From positions 1 through 64,000 of the forward strand of contig BCKL01000023.1 in assembly GCA_001600635.1 (NCBI GenBank): a DNA stretch of 64,000 nucleotides. The letters run 5' to 3'. The first letter of the stretch is position 1, and each line of letters opens with the position of its first letter. Below the pieces are notes generated by a model. The model was not told where the DNA came from. It did no database searches and worked only from the letters and a program-made list of their open reading frames with translations. Below are positions 33,334 to 48,556 of the stretch, in pieces. This stretch comes from Leucosporidium creatinivorum (lineage: Eukaryota > Basidiomycota > Microbotryomycetes > Leucosporidiales > Leucosporidiaceae). The translations under genes and the position numbers were made by a program.

Positions 33334-34510
33334 ATGGCGTCGACCTCTCCCTCAGCTCCTGCAGCAGCAGCCCCTCCTTCACAAGGCAACTCTTCTTCCC
33401 TCTCAATCTCAGACGCCCTCTCCTCCACACCTACAGAATCACCTCTTCTCGACGACTCGCCCTCACCAGACGACGACGCAGCTCTCGCTCTGGCAGCTCA
33501 GAAAGGCCGCCGTCGTTCTTCCCTCCAAGCACCCGGGTTGATCCAATACGCTCCTCCTACCTCCTTTCTTGCTCCTACTACCCAAGCTACTATCCCCGGC
33601 TCCCCGACTCTCGAGGACCATCAACTCCCACCAACGACGTCAACCTCAGCAGGAGCAGGAGCAGGAGAGCAGCCTAACAAGGTGGGACAAGGAGCAGAGT
33701 TATTAGTCGAGTTCCTCCTCGTATCGGGCAAGAGGACGAGATGGACTGTAGGCGATCAGGCGACGGTGAGGGAGGTTAGGGAGGCCGTTTGGAGGGGGTG
33801 GCCCCAAGGTCTGTCTCTCTCTTGCTCTTCCTGCTTTTCTGGTGCTCGGTCGGGAGGAGATAGCTGACAGATGGTTGAGGAGTAGAATGGAGAGGCCAAG
33901 AAGAATCGCCACCGTCCGCTGAGAGTTTGCGGCTGTGAGTTCTCGAAGCTCGAAGCTCGGCGCCGAGCTCCTGCGCTCTCCCTCGGCAGCTCAGAGCTGA
34001 CCCTTCGACCTCGGTCGCATGTCACAGACTATACCTCGGCAAATTCCTCGACGATAAACGCACATTGGGCTGTACGTCTCCCCCCGCTCTCTCCCCCCTC
34101 CTTCGCTCCTCCAGCTGACGACGCCTCCCCTCTCCCTCTTCCCGCCCATGTCAACACAGTCTACGGCCTCACCCCTCCCCCTCCAGCCCCAGCCTCTTCC
34201 GCACCCACCGGCACCTCACCCTCTTCCCCTGGCGCCCCCCCACTCCCCCCAGCAGCAGCAGCGCCAACGATCATCCATCTCAACATCCGTCCGCTAGCGA
34301 CCGAGGGGGAGTACGAAGATGGTGCGTCGCGTTGTCTCTCTTCCTCCTGCCCTTCCCCCTCTCCCACTCTCCCGGGGATTTCGGCGCTGACCTCTCCCTC
34401 CCCTCCCTCTCCTTCCTCCTTCGCTCCACACTGCTGATGTATGAACAGCAGACCTCCTCAAGCCCCAGAAACCGAGCAGCGCGTGCGGAGTGTGCTGTAT
34501 CGTCTGCTGA
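33334..34510 (+). CDS. UBL3/MUB-like membrane-anchored ubiquitin-fold protein
   Basis: Ubiquitin-fold protein expected to be lipid-anchored at membranes. Five exons. After a Ser/Pro/Ala-rich N-terminus of about 130 aa, the fold begins LLVEFLLVSGKRTRWTVGD (human UBL3 LRLILVSGKTKEFLFSP), continues EAVWRGWPQEW and SLRLLYLGKFLDDKRTLG (human ILRLIYQGRFLHGNVTLG), then TIIHLNIRP. The end, ACGVCCIVC, places two Cys before a CaaX-type CIVC box, like human CCVIL, so prenylation plus palmitoylation is likely. A Pro/Ala-rich insertion of about 35 residues sits between TLG and IIHLNIRP. ATG at 33334 was chosen; the frame is open upstream to 33202 but that part is UTR-like. Confidence 0.85.
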
Positions 34511-34838
34511 GTTGAGCGAGCTGTAAGTATACCGAGGGACAGGGGAGGATAGCTCGGCGGTGCGGTGGTCGAGCGCGCGGCCGGGGCACGGAAGGCGGGC
34601 GACTCGCGGAGGAGGATATAGTAATGAGGGCAGAGGAAGAGGCAGAGGGGAGTGTGGATAGTGATTGTTATGTGACTTGCTGTTATTGTTCTTTGATTAT
34701 ACCCGGCCTCGAGCAGCCGAGAGTAGCAAGGCCGAGAGAGCGATCGCCGAGATAGCGAGAGGAGAAGATACCAATAGCAACAGAAATCTGAACGCCCTAC
34801 GCCCTCCCTCTGAAACCCTACAGCCCTTCCCCCTCGGC
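34511..34838. other. Convergent 3' region
   Basis: Short region between the convergent UBL3-like and CENP-U-like genes. Nothing but presumed 3' UTRs. Confidence 0.4.
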
Positions 34839-35864
34839 TCAACTTCGCTTCGCCAGCAATTGCACCACCGCCGCTCCCGCCGTCGTCGTTGAAGGTCTCT
34901 CCTTCGAGTCTGGGGATCGACAGAGAGTCAGCACATCAAGAAGAAAGGAGCGAGGAACGAGATCAGGGAACAGAGAACTCACCGCCACCCCTTGCCCTCG
35001 CCCGATCTTTCCTCAACTCGACCAACTCGGCTTGATCCGCTTCCACTTCCTCCATCACCCCTGGCACTGTTACACCACCAACCTTCAGCTTTCCTCCCTC
35101 TTACGCGCAAGAGAGAAGTCACGCGAGAGAGACGTACAAACTTCAGCCAACCCCTCCAGCTCGGCGCGGAGGGAGGAGGACGGGTCGGAGAGGGTATGCG
35201 CAGAGATGAGGGGGGCGGTGAGGGAGGGGAGGAGGGTGGTGAGGTGCTGTGTTTTTTTTCGTTTTACAGTTGACGTAACGAGGGGAGAGGAGGGAGGAGA
35301 GGGGGGAGGAGAATCGCCGAGAAGGATTAGCGAACCGTAGAGAGAGAGCACAGGGGGGCCGAGGAAGGCAAACAGGGAGCCAGGACGTTACCTCGTAGTG
35401 CGTCAACTGCTGCTGCACCTTCTTCCGCTCCTTCCTCAGCCCTCGGACCCTTTGGAGCAGTTCGGCGTATCTATCCACTCGTCCCTGTGTCAGCTCTCTC
35501 TCGATCGTTCTCGCCTAGCAGAGCAGGGAACAAACCTCTCCTTGTCCTCCTCCCCTCCAGCGCCCTCCCACTTCCCCTCCAAGCCCTCGCTCCACTTCCC
35601 CCCCCTCCTCACCCTCACGTACCCCTTTCTCTCCCTCTTCTCCCTCCTCCTCTCCTTCTTCCTGCTCTCCACTTCTCTCAGCCCTTCGAGTTGTTGCACT
35701 ACCGCCCGCATGGCCGAGGGACTGAGTTTGAGCTTGAGAGTTGAGGACAGTTGGGTTTGGAGCTGAGAGGAGAGGGAAGCTGGGAGGGAGGATGAGGTTG
35801 GGGGAGGGCGGAGGAGGAGGGAAAGAGAGGATTGCAGGAACGTGAGGTCTGACGTGGTTGACAT
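34839..35864 (-). CDS. CENP-U/Fta4-like kinetochore protein (tentative)
   Basis: Helical protein from ATG at 35864 to TGA at 34839, four or five exons. The central part is a coiled coil: ERYAELLQRVRGLRKERKK followed by VQQQLTHYEHLTTLLPSL, resembling the Fta4/CENP-U family consensus (YAELRxRLxEL...LRxRLxxYRxLxxLLEPF). The N-terminal part has FLQSSLSLLLRPP and a run of Arg/Lys/Glu residues (EVESRKKERRREKRERKG). One donor is GTTTGT. The family call rests on pattern memory only; any small coiled-coil protein would fit equally on composition. Confidence 0.5.
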
Positions 35865-36315
35865 CTTGCTGTGGTGCTGAGATGTAGGCGAGTAGCAAGC
35901 AGAGGCAGAAGGGAGAGACGCGTCGAAGGTGTTTGGAGGCGGAAAGGAGGGACTACAGGGGCCTCAGCTCGGCGTTCATGTGCTACAGCGCTGTAAATGA
36001 AGACAAGACACGCCCTCTTGCTCTGCTGTACCTCATCAACACATTTCTCGGCGATCTGCTGCTTCGCACCCCCCCCTCGTCGGCGATGCTTCTCCCCTTT
36101 TCTTTGTTCCGCTCGGCGTTCAGTTCAGCTGCAGGGTACGGATCAGTTTCAAGTCGAAAGATACTTCAAGCGGGTGATGCTCCCGGCAGAAGCCTCTGCG
36201 CGATCCTCGCCCCCCTCGCCGGCGCCGAGTTGCCAGTGACGCTCTCCGCTCCAACTCTTGCCCAAGTCCAAGTCTCGACAGGCCGAAGCCTGTTCAGGGT
36301 TGAGTTCCTACGCTA
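35865..36315. promoter_or_regulatory. Divergent promoter region
   Basis: 450 bp between the divergent CENP-U-like and NTF2-like genes. No specific element recognised. Confidence 0.45.
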
Positions 36316-37224
36316 ATGAGCTCAATCTCTCGCACTCTCCTTCGCTCTACCAACGCCCTCAGACCTACCACCACCCGCACACTTTACACCACAGCACCAA
36401 AGATGAGCTCCACTTCGACCTCAGGACAAGACCTGCCCAACCCCACCCTCGCCATCGGAGGAGAGACGGACCACGGTATCACGCAGGATCCTAGGAGGGC
36501 GAGCATTGTGCAGGATGTGCTTGCTGTGAGTTCTGTAGCGAGGGCTGGTGTGGTGTAGAAGGACGACCGAGCTGACCGCGATCTGGGGGGGTTTGAACAG
36601 CTCTTCCAAGCCAAGGTGACGAACGAGAACCTCGAGAAGAACTGGGAGGAGAGTACGTTTATCTTCACCTCTCTTGCCCTGCTCTGCCGTGCCCTCTGCA
36701 CCAGCCCATCCCTTCGCCGAGCGCGCGCCGCTGACCCCGTCCACTCCACTCCGAACAGACGCCGTCTTCGAAGACCCCATCGCCATCGCCACGGGTCGCA
36801 AGCAATTCTCTGCCCAATGGTGGGGGATGCCCAAGGCGTTCCCTAAGAGCGAGACGATCGCTTGGAAGGTGACCAAGGATACCGACTCGCTCATCGAGTG
36901 TCAGTCGCTCTCCTTCCTTCCTTCCTTTCCTTGCTCCTTCTCCCTCACTCGCTCATTCTTTCTACCTCTCCTCCTGCTCCCACTCCTCGCTGACACTCGG
37001 AAATAGACGAGCAACGTCAGCGCTACACGCTCCCCCTGATCCACTCTCCCAAGATTATCGAATCCCTCGTTTTAATCACTCTCAACCCTTCTACGGGCAA
37101 GATTGTCCGCTTGGAGGACAGGTGGGATGGCAAGCCCCTGCCTCAGACGGGGATGACCAAGACGTTCAGGGAGTTGAATGGAAAGTACTTTACCCCGACG
37201 ATGGTTAGCGTGCCCAAGGAGTAG
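36316..37224 (+). CDS. NTF2/SnoaL-like fold protein, probably mitochondrial
   Basis: Function unknown. Four exons, about 215 aa. The N-terminus (MSSISRTLLRSTNALRPTTT) is Ser/Thr/Arg-rich without acids, a good mitochondrial targeting peptide; a second in-frame Met (MSSTSTSG) could give a cytosolic form. The body reads RRASIVQDVLALF, ENLEKNWEENAVFEDPIA, QFSAQWWGMPKAF, a fungal NTF2-like pattern in which a cone-shaped fold binds a small ligand. The last part, LNPSTGKIVRLEDRWDGKPL, is the usual end strand with a conserved Trp. Convergent with the G alpha gene. Confidence 0.75.
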
Positions 37225-37643
37225 GAAGGGAGGGAGGACCAGTGTAGATACGCTTTGATAGTCTTTGATAGTTGAAACGAAATCTGTGATGTCCAGACCC
37301 TTGACCGGCCGAGCTGCTAGAGAAGAAGCGAAGCCGGGAGAGCGAGTTGCGGGCGAGCGCCGAGCTCGGCGATGGGATCCGAGGCAGCCAGCCACTTGCG
37401 ATCGTCCTGCTCCGTATCTCCTCTCCGCTGCAGGAATCTGGTGCCCCAGCAAGAGTAAGTGGCAAAAGCGACCAGCTGTGTAGCTCCCCCCGTGGGTGAG
37501 AGACAAATCCTCGCTTGCTTCGGCGCTCCTTTTGCGCTGGCCATCGAGGTCGTGGTGGGACAGCAGGAAGCCCTAAGTATTGACAAGAAAGCTTGAGAGC
37601 CTATGAAGGCGCCTCTATATATCGTGGAGCTACACATTGTCCC
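37225..37643. other. Convergent 3' region
   Basis: About 420 bp between convergent genes, presumed 3' UTRs and terminators. No gene. Confidence 0.4.
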
Positions 37644-39322
37644 TCACAGCAGACCCTGCGAGCGCCGAACCGAAAGGCGAGGAAAGGTCAGTCTCGTTTC
37701 TCATGCTTCCTCCGGTCGAGGAGGAGAGGAAGACCAGGCAAGCCAACTCACCGACTTTGCCAAATTGGACACCAAAATATGTTGCTCCACCGCCGCCAAC
37801 ACGACCTTCATCCGATCGGTATCCGTCGCGCAGGTAAAATGGGCAATCATCTCCCTCCATTTATGGCGATAGAGGGAGCGGAATTTGGCGAGCATGTATT
37901 GTTGTACGTCGGCTGGAGTGTTTGCGCCCGTGAAATCGGGGAAAGAAGCGGCGAAGGAAGTGGTGAGCAGCTTGGAGGCGAGGAGGTCGGTTTTGTTGAG
38001 AAAGAGGAGGACGCCCGAGTTGGAGAACCATCTGTTCGAATCGTACACATCATCAGCTTTTCCCTTCTCGGCGCACGAAGTTAGGGAAAGGCAGGAGAGG
38101 CAGAGCAAGCGCACCGAGAATTGGCGATCGAGTCGAAGAGAGTTGCTGCTTCGACTACTCGGTTCGTGGTGGTGTCCTCTGCTAAGAGCTGGTTGTATTC
38201 GGAGATGGCGACGACGAAGAAGAGGCACTGGACGTCCTCGAAGCAGTGGATCCTGTTGTTTTAGCGTGGGAAGATCAGTCTCGGTCGAGGGGAGTTCGGC
38301 GATGGCTTGAAGGCCTTGGAGCTCGAGGGTAGAGATGCAAGCTCGGTGGGAGAGGAAGGTAACGAGAGCGAGACAACTCACCACTTTTTCCTCTCACTCC
38401 TCTGCCCCCCCACATCAAAGCACCGGAACGTGACCTTGCCCGAGATCTTGCACACGGCTTCCGTGATTCCCGTCGTCTTGACACGTGAGCGGAGGATGTC
38501 CTGGTCGTTAGGGATGTAGTTCTTCTGGCCGATTCGGGGGGCGGCGTCGAAGTAGCTGGTTGAGCGGGAGAGAGAGAGGTCAGCGAGCGCCAAGATGAGC
38601 GGTGAGGGAAGGCAAACTCACTAAGGCGCCGAGTCGTTCAACTGGAAGGTGTGGGATTTGCTGATACACTCCCGCGTCTCGTCGAGCTTCCACAGCGCGA
38701 TGATACCGTCTCGTAGCTGCAGCGCCGAAGTCCCGTCAGTTTCGGTCCTCACTCCCCTCGCTCCCTACAGCCCAGCACAAACCACTCACCTCCTCATACA
38801 AATCCCCATTATGATCCATCACATCGGGCTGTACATCCAAGCCTTCAAACACCTGCTTATACCTCTCCACCTCCCTCGGCAGGACCAACCCCAAATCCTC
38901 CATCGCATCAACGACGACCTGCATACTCTGCACCGCATTGGCAAAGATGATCTCTTTGTAGGCGTAGCGCTCGGACTCTGTATGCGCCCCGTCGGAGAGG
39001 AGACGCAGTTGTTTGAGGATGGTGGATTTGCCTGACTCGCCGGATCCGAGGAGGAGGCATTTCACTTCTTGGCTGTGGAGGGAGGAGAGAGGTGGGTCAG
39101 CTTTGGGCACTCGATGAGCTCATTTCACGACTGCTGTAGCTTCGTCAGCTCCTCCCACCAACTCCAGCTTGAACCCCCCTCCCATCTTCGACCGCCGGCT
39201 CCCCTCGTCGGCGCTCAGAAACACTGGACTCACGCTGACCCTTGAGCGTCTCGTCGAAGCTCCGCCTCGATCTCAGCATTACGCTTCTCCTCTGGTGATG
39301 TCGAAGATGATACGCAGCCCAT
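37644..39322 (-). CDS. Heterotrimeric G protein alpha subunit
   Basis: GTPase that couples seven-pass receptors to cAMP or pheromone signalling at the plasma membrane. Starts [15 protein letters not shown], with the Gly2 myristoylation and Cys3 palmitoylation signals. All G boxes are present: GSGESGKST (G1), RSRVKTTGI (switch I), [12 protein letters not shown] (G3/switch II), FLNKTDLL (G4) and CATDTD (G5). A helical domain lies between G1 and switch I. About seven exons; the final coding exon is only 12 nt (37644-37655) and adds Gly-Leu-Leu-stop after NLAKS, giving the receptor-contact tail expected for the family. No long extension as in yeast Gpa1. Which of the several basidiomycete G alpha classes it belongs to cannot be told by eye. 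Confidence 0.93.
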
Positions 39323-40352
39323 GGTGGTTTGTACGAGGTGTGAGCAAGAGCGAAGCGGAGGAGAGGACTCGGAGGAGAGGGATTCGAAGGGAGGAGAGAA
39401 GGGAAGAAGGGAGGAGGAAGACGTTGCACCGGTACACCTCGAGGGCAAGAGGGCACACACCTTGTCCTTGTCACCGGGATCATCTCGCCGTAATGTCTCT
39501 TGTCGAGGCGTCCCGAGCGCGAAAGACCTCGAGCAGAAGTCGGTCTCGTCACAAAGGGAGACGAGGGGGATGAGCTCAAGACATGGAAGCTGTGGCAGAT
39601 GGACGAGGAGAAAGGTCGTCCACCCCTGCGAGAAGCTGCACTCGAAGTCAACCCTCCTCCCTCGACTCGAGTAGCGCCGAAGCGAATCTCCGAGCCCGTC
39701 GCTCGTCGCTCGTAGCCCAGACACCCATCAACGGCTCGTCCAGTCTACAGCCATACGCTCCTAGATCCACCTTCACGGGAAACTCAGCTGCTCGTGCGTC
39801 GTCGTCCTGTCATCATCGCCCACTTCGGGTCGAGAACGATGAGAGCCGAACGCCCGGCAATCGCGCTCGGTGCTGGCGGGTGGACGAGGTCCGAGAGAAG
39901 ATGATCATCTGGGGTCGGGAGCTCTTTGCCTCGATCCAACAGAGGCCTCGAGCTGCTCGTGAACGAGGGGGTTGACGACCAGGCGCCCCTGCGAGGGAGT
40001 TGGGAGACTAGAGCGCGCCGAAAGGGGTGGGTCAAGTGCTGTGAGGCCGATTGCAAAATACCGAGAGTGTAGGAGATCAAGTGCTGATCCTCTAGAGTAT
40101 TCAGTCGAGCTGATGTGGCCGTAGCGAGAATCGAGGTGCAGCGAGGCGACTGTGACGGCCAGCGAACGGCTCGGCTAGGAGTGCGACGGCCTGCAGGGTC
40201 ACGGGTGTCAGTACGGAGTCGCGAGAGGTCCGAAGAGGTTCGCGCGAGCTCACTGTGCTGTTCATGACGCCGTCTCGAGATTGCGAGCGACCTCAGATGC
40301 AGCTGAAGAGCTGTCGGCGGGGAAGGAAAGCGACGAAGTCGTCCTAGCGCCT
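39323..40352. other. Intergenic region upstream of G alpha
   Basis: About 1 kb. Contains the G alpha promoter and 3' flank of the small gene to the right. Several open frames on both strands lack homology or splice structure and are not called. Confidence 0.45.
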
Positions 40353-40731
40353 TCAAACCAGCGAGATGTTGCTGTGGAAAGTCAGACGAGTCAGCTCTGT
40401 ACAATACAGCACGAACAAAGCCGCTCAACCACTCACATAGCCTCCTCAACTCCGACCTGACCACCTGGCAGTCTTCCCCCCTTGTTCAAAGTCGGGGTGA
40501 CCTCTTCAAAAGCACCATTGGCGAGTTGAAGGAATGTCCTGACGAAAGGACTACAGGACACTGTGCCCCTCATAGCGTCAAAGATGCACGTGTGTTGAAC
40601 GAGCTGCAAAAGCGAGCTGGTCAGCTTGGAAAAGTCTGACAAGCTCGGCCAAGGTGGGGCGTACTTGGTGGTACTGAGGTGCATCCTCGGCCTTGCTACC
40701 TTTGCTCGCTGGACCTGCCATTGTTGCTGAG
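40353..40731 (-). CDS. Small unknown protein (about 80 aa)
   Basis: Not recognised. Three exons inferred from splice signals: 40731-40675, one beginning LVQHTCIFDAMRG, and a short last exon after a CCACAG acceptor ending at 40353. The reading is continuous and in phase: MAGPASKGSKAEDAPQYHQ, then a helix-like stretch FVRTFLQLANGAFEEVTP, then NKGGRLPGGQVGVEEAINIS. Both introns have GCTGAC branch sites. Divergent from SAH1 across 270 bp. Size and a central amphipathic helix would suit a small mitochondrial or complex-accessory subunit, but that is a guess. Confidence 0.45.
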
Positions 40732-41001
40732 GGTGTGAGACGAGCGGAGACGAGCAAGAAAGAGGTCCGAGCTCGACCAGCGAGATTCGCGGAGGGCGAA
40801 GAAGTTGAGAGAGAGCGGCTTGCCTTTCTTTCCCCAACACCCCCGTTCTGCTTCAACACATTGTGAGTTGCATTGCAGAGGCAGAGCACGATGTAGTCGA
40901 CTACTCGCGCCCTGCTCGTACGCTTTTGTTCAGCTGCAGAACGCTGACCATCCGCGCCTGCATCTTCCGATTCTTTCGCTCTTTCTCCCTCCCTCAGCAC
41001 A
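40732..41001. promoter_or_regulatory. Divergent promoter, small gene and SAH1
   Basis: 270 bp between divergent starts, with a pyrimidine-rich tract just before the SAH1 ATG (CTTTCTCCCTCCCTCAGCAC). Confidence 0.5.
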
Positions 41002-42823
<1,822 letters not shown>

Positions 42824-43395
42824 GCGTCTCGCCGCTCGCTACCGCCCCTTCGTAGCAGCTCCGAGAGTCGCTGTACTGCGACGACGATTCACCGAACCCT
42901 CAACGGCTCATCTTTGATACCCAACAACCCCCAACTTGTCTTTGCATTTAACCCACTGTTCAACCATCCACCTATAGCCGCGCCGAATTTCGAGAGGCGA
43001 GAACTTGAGAGGGAGTCACGAGCCGAGCTAGTCCATGGCGAGGCAACGCGAAGTCGCTGCACATGTTCTGTGAGTCCAGCCACTCCCCCTTCGATGCGAG
43101 CGGGAAGGCTCGCTGAGCGGTTTGAGCCTCTGGAGGCCAGCGCCTAGGAGCTCGATTGATGATGGAGGGACGGAGTGAATGAACAACCTTCGCGCCGTAA
43201 TTCAGCGATGTTCAGAACGTCAACGGGGCGCGAGCTTTATTGACCGTGCGCTGCCTGGACCCACCCCCGGGACGTGGACGAGCCTCTGAAGGGTGTTTCG
43301 GCGCTCGAGCCTTCAGGCTGTGGCGGAGCTCAGGACGACTTTGACGTTTTCCTCTTCTTCCTTCCTCCTTCGCCACCCTCAATCCATCGGAAAGC
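42824..43395. other. Intergenic region downstream of SAH1
   Basis: About 570 bp. The first ~75 bp match the 3' flank of the SAH1 fragment at 52.5 kb. No gene seen. Confidence 0.5.
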
Positions 43396-45211
43396 ATGTC
43401 CTCCTTCGTCCAGCTCGACGTCAACTCCAGTCTCGGCGCCCTCGTTGCAGGCTGCTGGCTCAACTCGGGCTTGTACGCGATTGAGCTGCTGCAGATGTGG
43501 TCGTTCTTCACCAGGTCGACGCAGGGAACGTCGCTGAAGGTCATGCTGGCCTTCCTCCTACTCGTAGATACCGTCTGCACCTTAAGTGAGTCCGCATCTC
43601 CACTCGTCCTCCTCGCCGAACGTACGGAGCGTCTAGTCTGATTGCCGGCGCTAATATCAACGCCTCCGTCCAGGTCAGTACGCAGCTGTATACTCGTACG
43701 TGATCTTACACTGGGGCGACGTGGCATACCTGCAGGTGAGTACAGCCTGCGCCATCGAAAAGCTCGGCGCTGACCCACTCGCTATTCGACCTCCTACAGA
43801 GGCAGTATTGGCCCATCAGTGAGTTGATCCTTTTTGTTGAGAGCTATACTGGAATACATAGCTGACCGTCCACTTCACACAGTCACCTACGTGAGTACAG
43901 GCTCCTTGGACCGTTGAGCGTCGGCGTTCGCGCGAGGTTCTGTAGCCTCCTACTCACTCCTCTTGCCTGCAGCTTATCAGCACATCCATCTCCGCTTTCC
44001 TCGTACAAAGCTTCTTGTGTCTGCGCGCCTATCGGCTTTCACAATCCTACATCGTCGCTGTAGTTCTGGGCCTCCTCATCGCCGCTGGTCTAGGAGGAGG
44101 TTCCGCGACGGCAATGATCATCGCCATCTGGCCGACCTACACTGAAAGGGCTCGGTTGAACGCCCCTGTCACGTGAGTCATCTGATAGCCTACATGAGCA
44201 TGACAGCCCAGGGCAGAGGGCTCGGCGATGGCTTACGATGCCTTCCACAGGATCTGGTTCGCGACTTCAGCGGCCTGCGACGTCTGCATCGCAGCTACCC
44301 TCATTTATTCCTTGAACAAGGTCCGCAAGACGGCCAAGCAATTCGAGCAGAGCAGCCTCAACAACAGCCTACAGCACCTCATTCGCATCGCCGTCGAGAC
44401 GGGATCCGTCACGAGTGCCCTCGCCCTCATCATCTTGTGAGTCTGAGCTTTTTGTCGTGATCATGTTGTCGTTGGCTGTGGTGCATAAGGTGTCGCTGCT
44501 CCTGGTGGTCGTGTGTAGCGGGGGAGACTCGGGGCTCGCTCAGAAGGCTCACGAGATTCAAGTTTGGCGATCGCTGACCTCGACTTTCACTACTCCAGAT
44601 CCACCTACCTGCACGATCCCGAGGTGAGGAAAAGTCGTGCAGTATCTACTGAGAGCCTTAAGCTGACCTTCCACCTTCTGCAGGCCAACATCGCGTGAGC
44701 AAACCATCGCCGAGCGGCCAAGGCTGCGTCCTCGGCGCTCGAGACGAGGCTTTCTCCGGTGTACTTCGATGCTCATGTATACACTCTCATCCACAGAACC
44801 GGACTCTGCTTCTCGCTGGGCCGACTGTACTCCCTCACTATGCTCCTCAACGTCAACGCCGCCCACACCCTCTCCAAGCGCAACGGCAACTCCTCGGCAG
44901 GCGACGATGACAATCGCTCCAAGTTCGGCTCGACGTCCAAGCGCGTTGGACTGGGAGGGATCACCGTCGGACACTCGACTACCGTGCAGATTGACGACGC
45001 CAGGGACGACGAGCCGATTCGCTTGGACGAATTGAAGGATCTTGCACAGCTCACGCAGAACAAGGTGCGCCGACTTCAGCTCACTTCAGACGATCATTGA
45101 CTAACGATATGTCTCCCACTACTTCAGGAGCGAACGCAGGCGTACTCCTTCGACCACCAAAAGCGCATGGCCGAGGAGAAGGGAAGGGCTTTCAGGGATG
45201 ATGAGGTCTAG
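43396..45211 (+). CDS. Seven-pass membrane protein, DUF6534-like
   Basis: Basidiomycete family of unknown function with seven transmembrane helices. About nine exons, including microexons that give RQYWPI and ITY. The layout fits the family: SSLGALVAGCWLNSGLYAIE (TM1), VMLAFLLLVDTVCTL (TM2), HWGDVAYLQ, then LISTSISAFLVQSFLCLRAY (TM3-4), SYIVAVVLGLLIAAGL (TM5), WFATSAACDVCIAATLIYSL (TM6), VTSALALIIL and a short last TM around CFSLGRLYSLTMLLNVN, followed by a hydrophilic C-terminus with charged residues. Possible receptor or transporter; no ligand can be inferred. Confidence 0.78.
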
Positions 45212-45697
45212 GGAAAGAGAGGGAACAAGAGGCAGGGTCATATCATACAGCTGTGTTTCTATCCAGCAGCAATTCATCTACGCCTATGCCATGGACCTCA
45301 AGCGCTGGAGTCAGCGAACTGCGAGCCGGCTCGGCGACGCTCAGAAAGGGCTGGCGGGGGCTTCAAAGGGTGTAACAGGCCCGGAGCTTTTCAGCATTTG
45401 CGATGAGACCTCCTCCTGGTCTTCACGTGGGAGGGTTAGCTGCTACACGACTCTCTTGCGAAAGCGGCGAGGCGGCAGCTGGGAAAGGGGGAGAAGGTCG
45501 CCGAGGTCGAGCTGCGATGGCGGGTACAGCTAGCTAATGACAAGCTTTTGCATAGGCTCCTCTATTGTCCACTGCTCCTACCCGTCTACCAAGCTGACTT
45601 CAGCAACTCGCTCAACCTCTCGAGATCTGCCGCTCGCCGCTCTCCTTCCGTCCACATCCTCGACTTCTCTTCGTCGACCGCATATCTCAATCCCACC
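45212..45697. promoter_or_regulatory. PGI1 upstream region
   Basis: About 490 bp; C/T-rich toward the ATG (CACATCCTCGACTTCTCTTCG). No other feature recognised. Confidence 0.4.
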
Positions 45698-48299
<2,602 letters not shown>

Positions 48300-48556
48300 T
48301 CGATATGTATTTGTGAAAAATGAACCACCTCTTTAGCAGTGAACTTCATGATTGTGCCGCCGAGAGTTTGGCTGCCGAGGGGAGCGAGTGAAAGCTCCAG
48401 ATGCCAACGTCTAGCTTGCTCTTCTTCCTACTCTTTGCCTCCTCTCAAACGTTTCGACAGCAGCTCGCGCTACACGCTACGTACTAGCAGGAGTTTTCTC
48501 GCCTCTTACAAGACTACAACGCCCGCTTTTGAGACGCGCTCGCCGCTCGTGACGGG

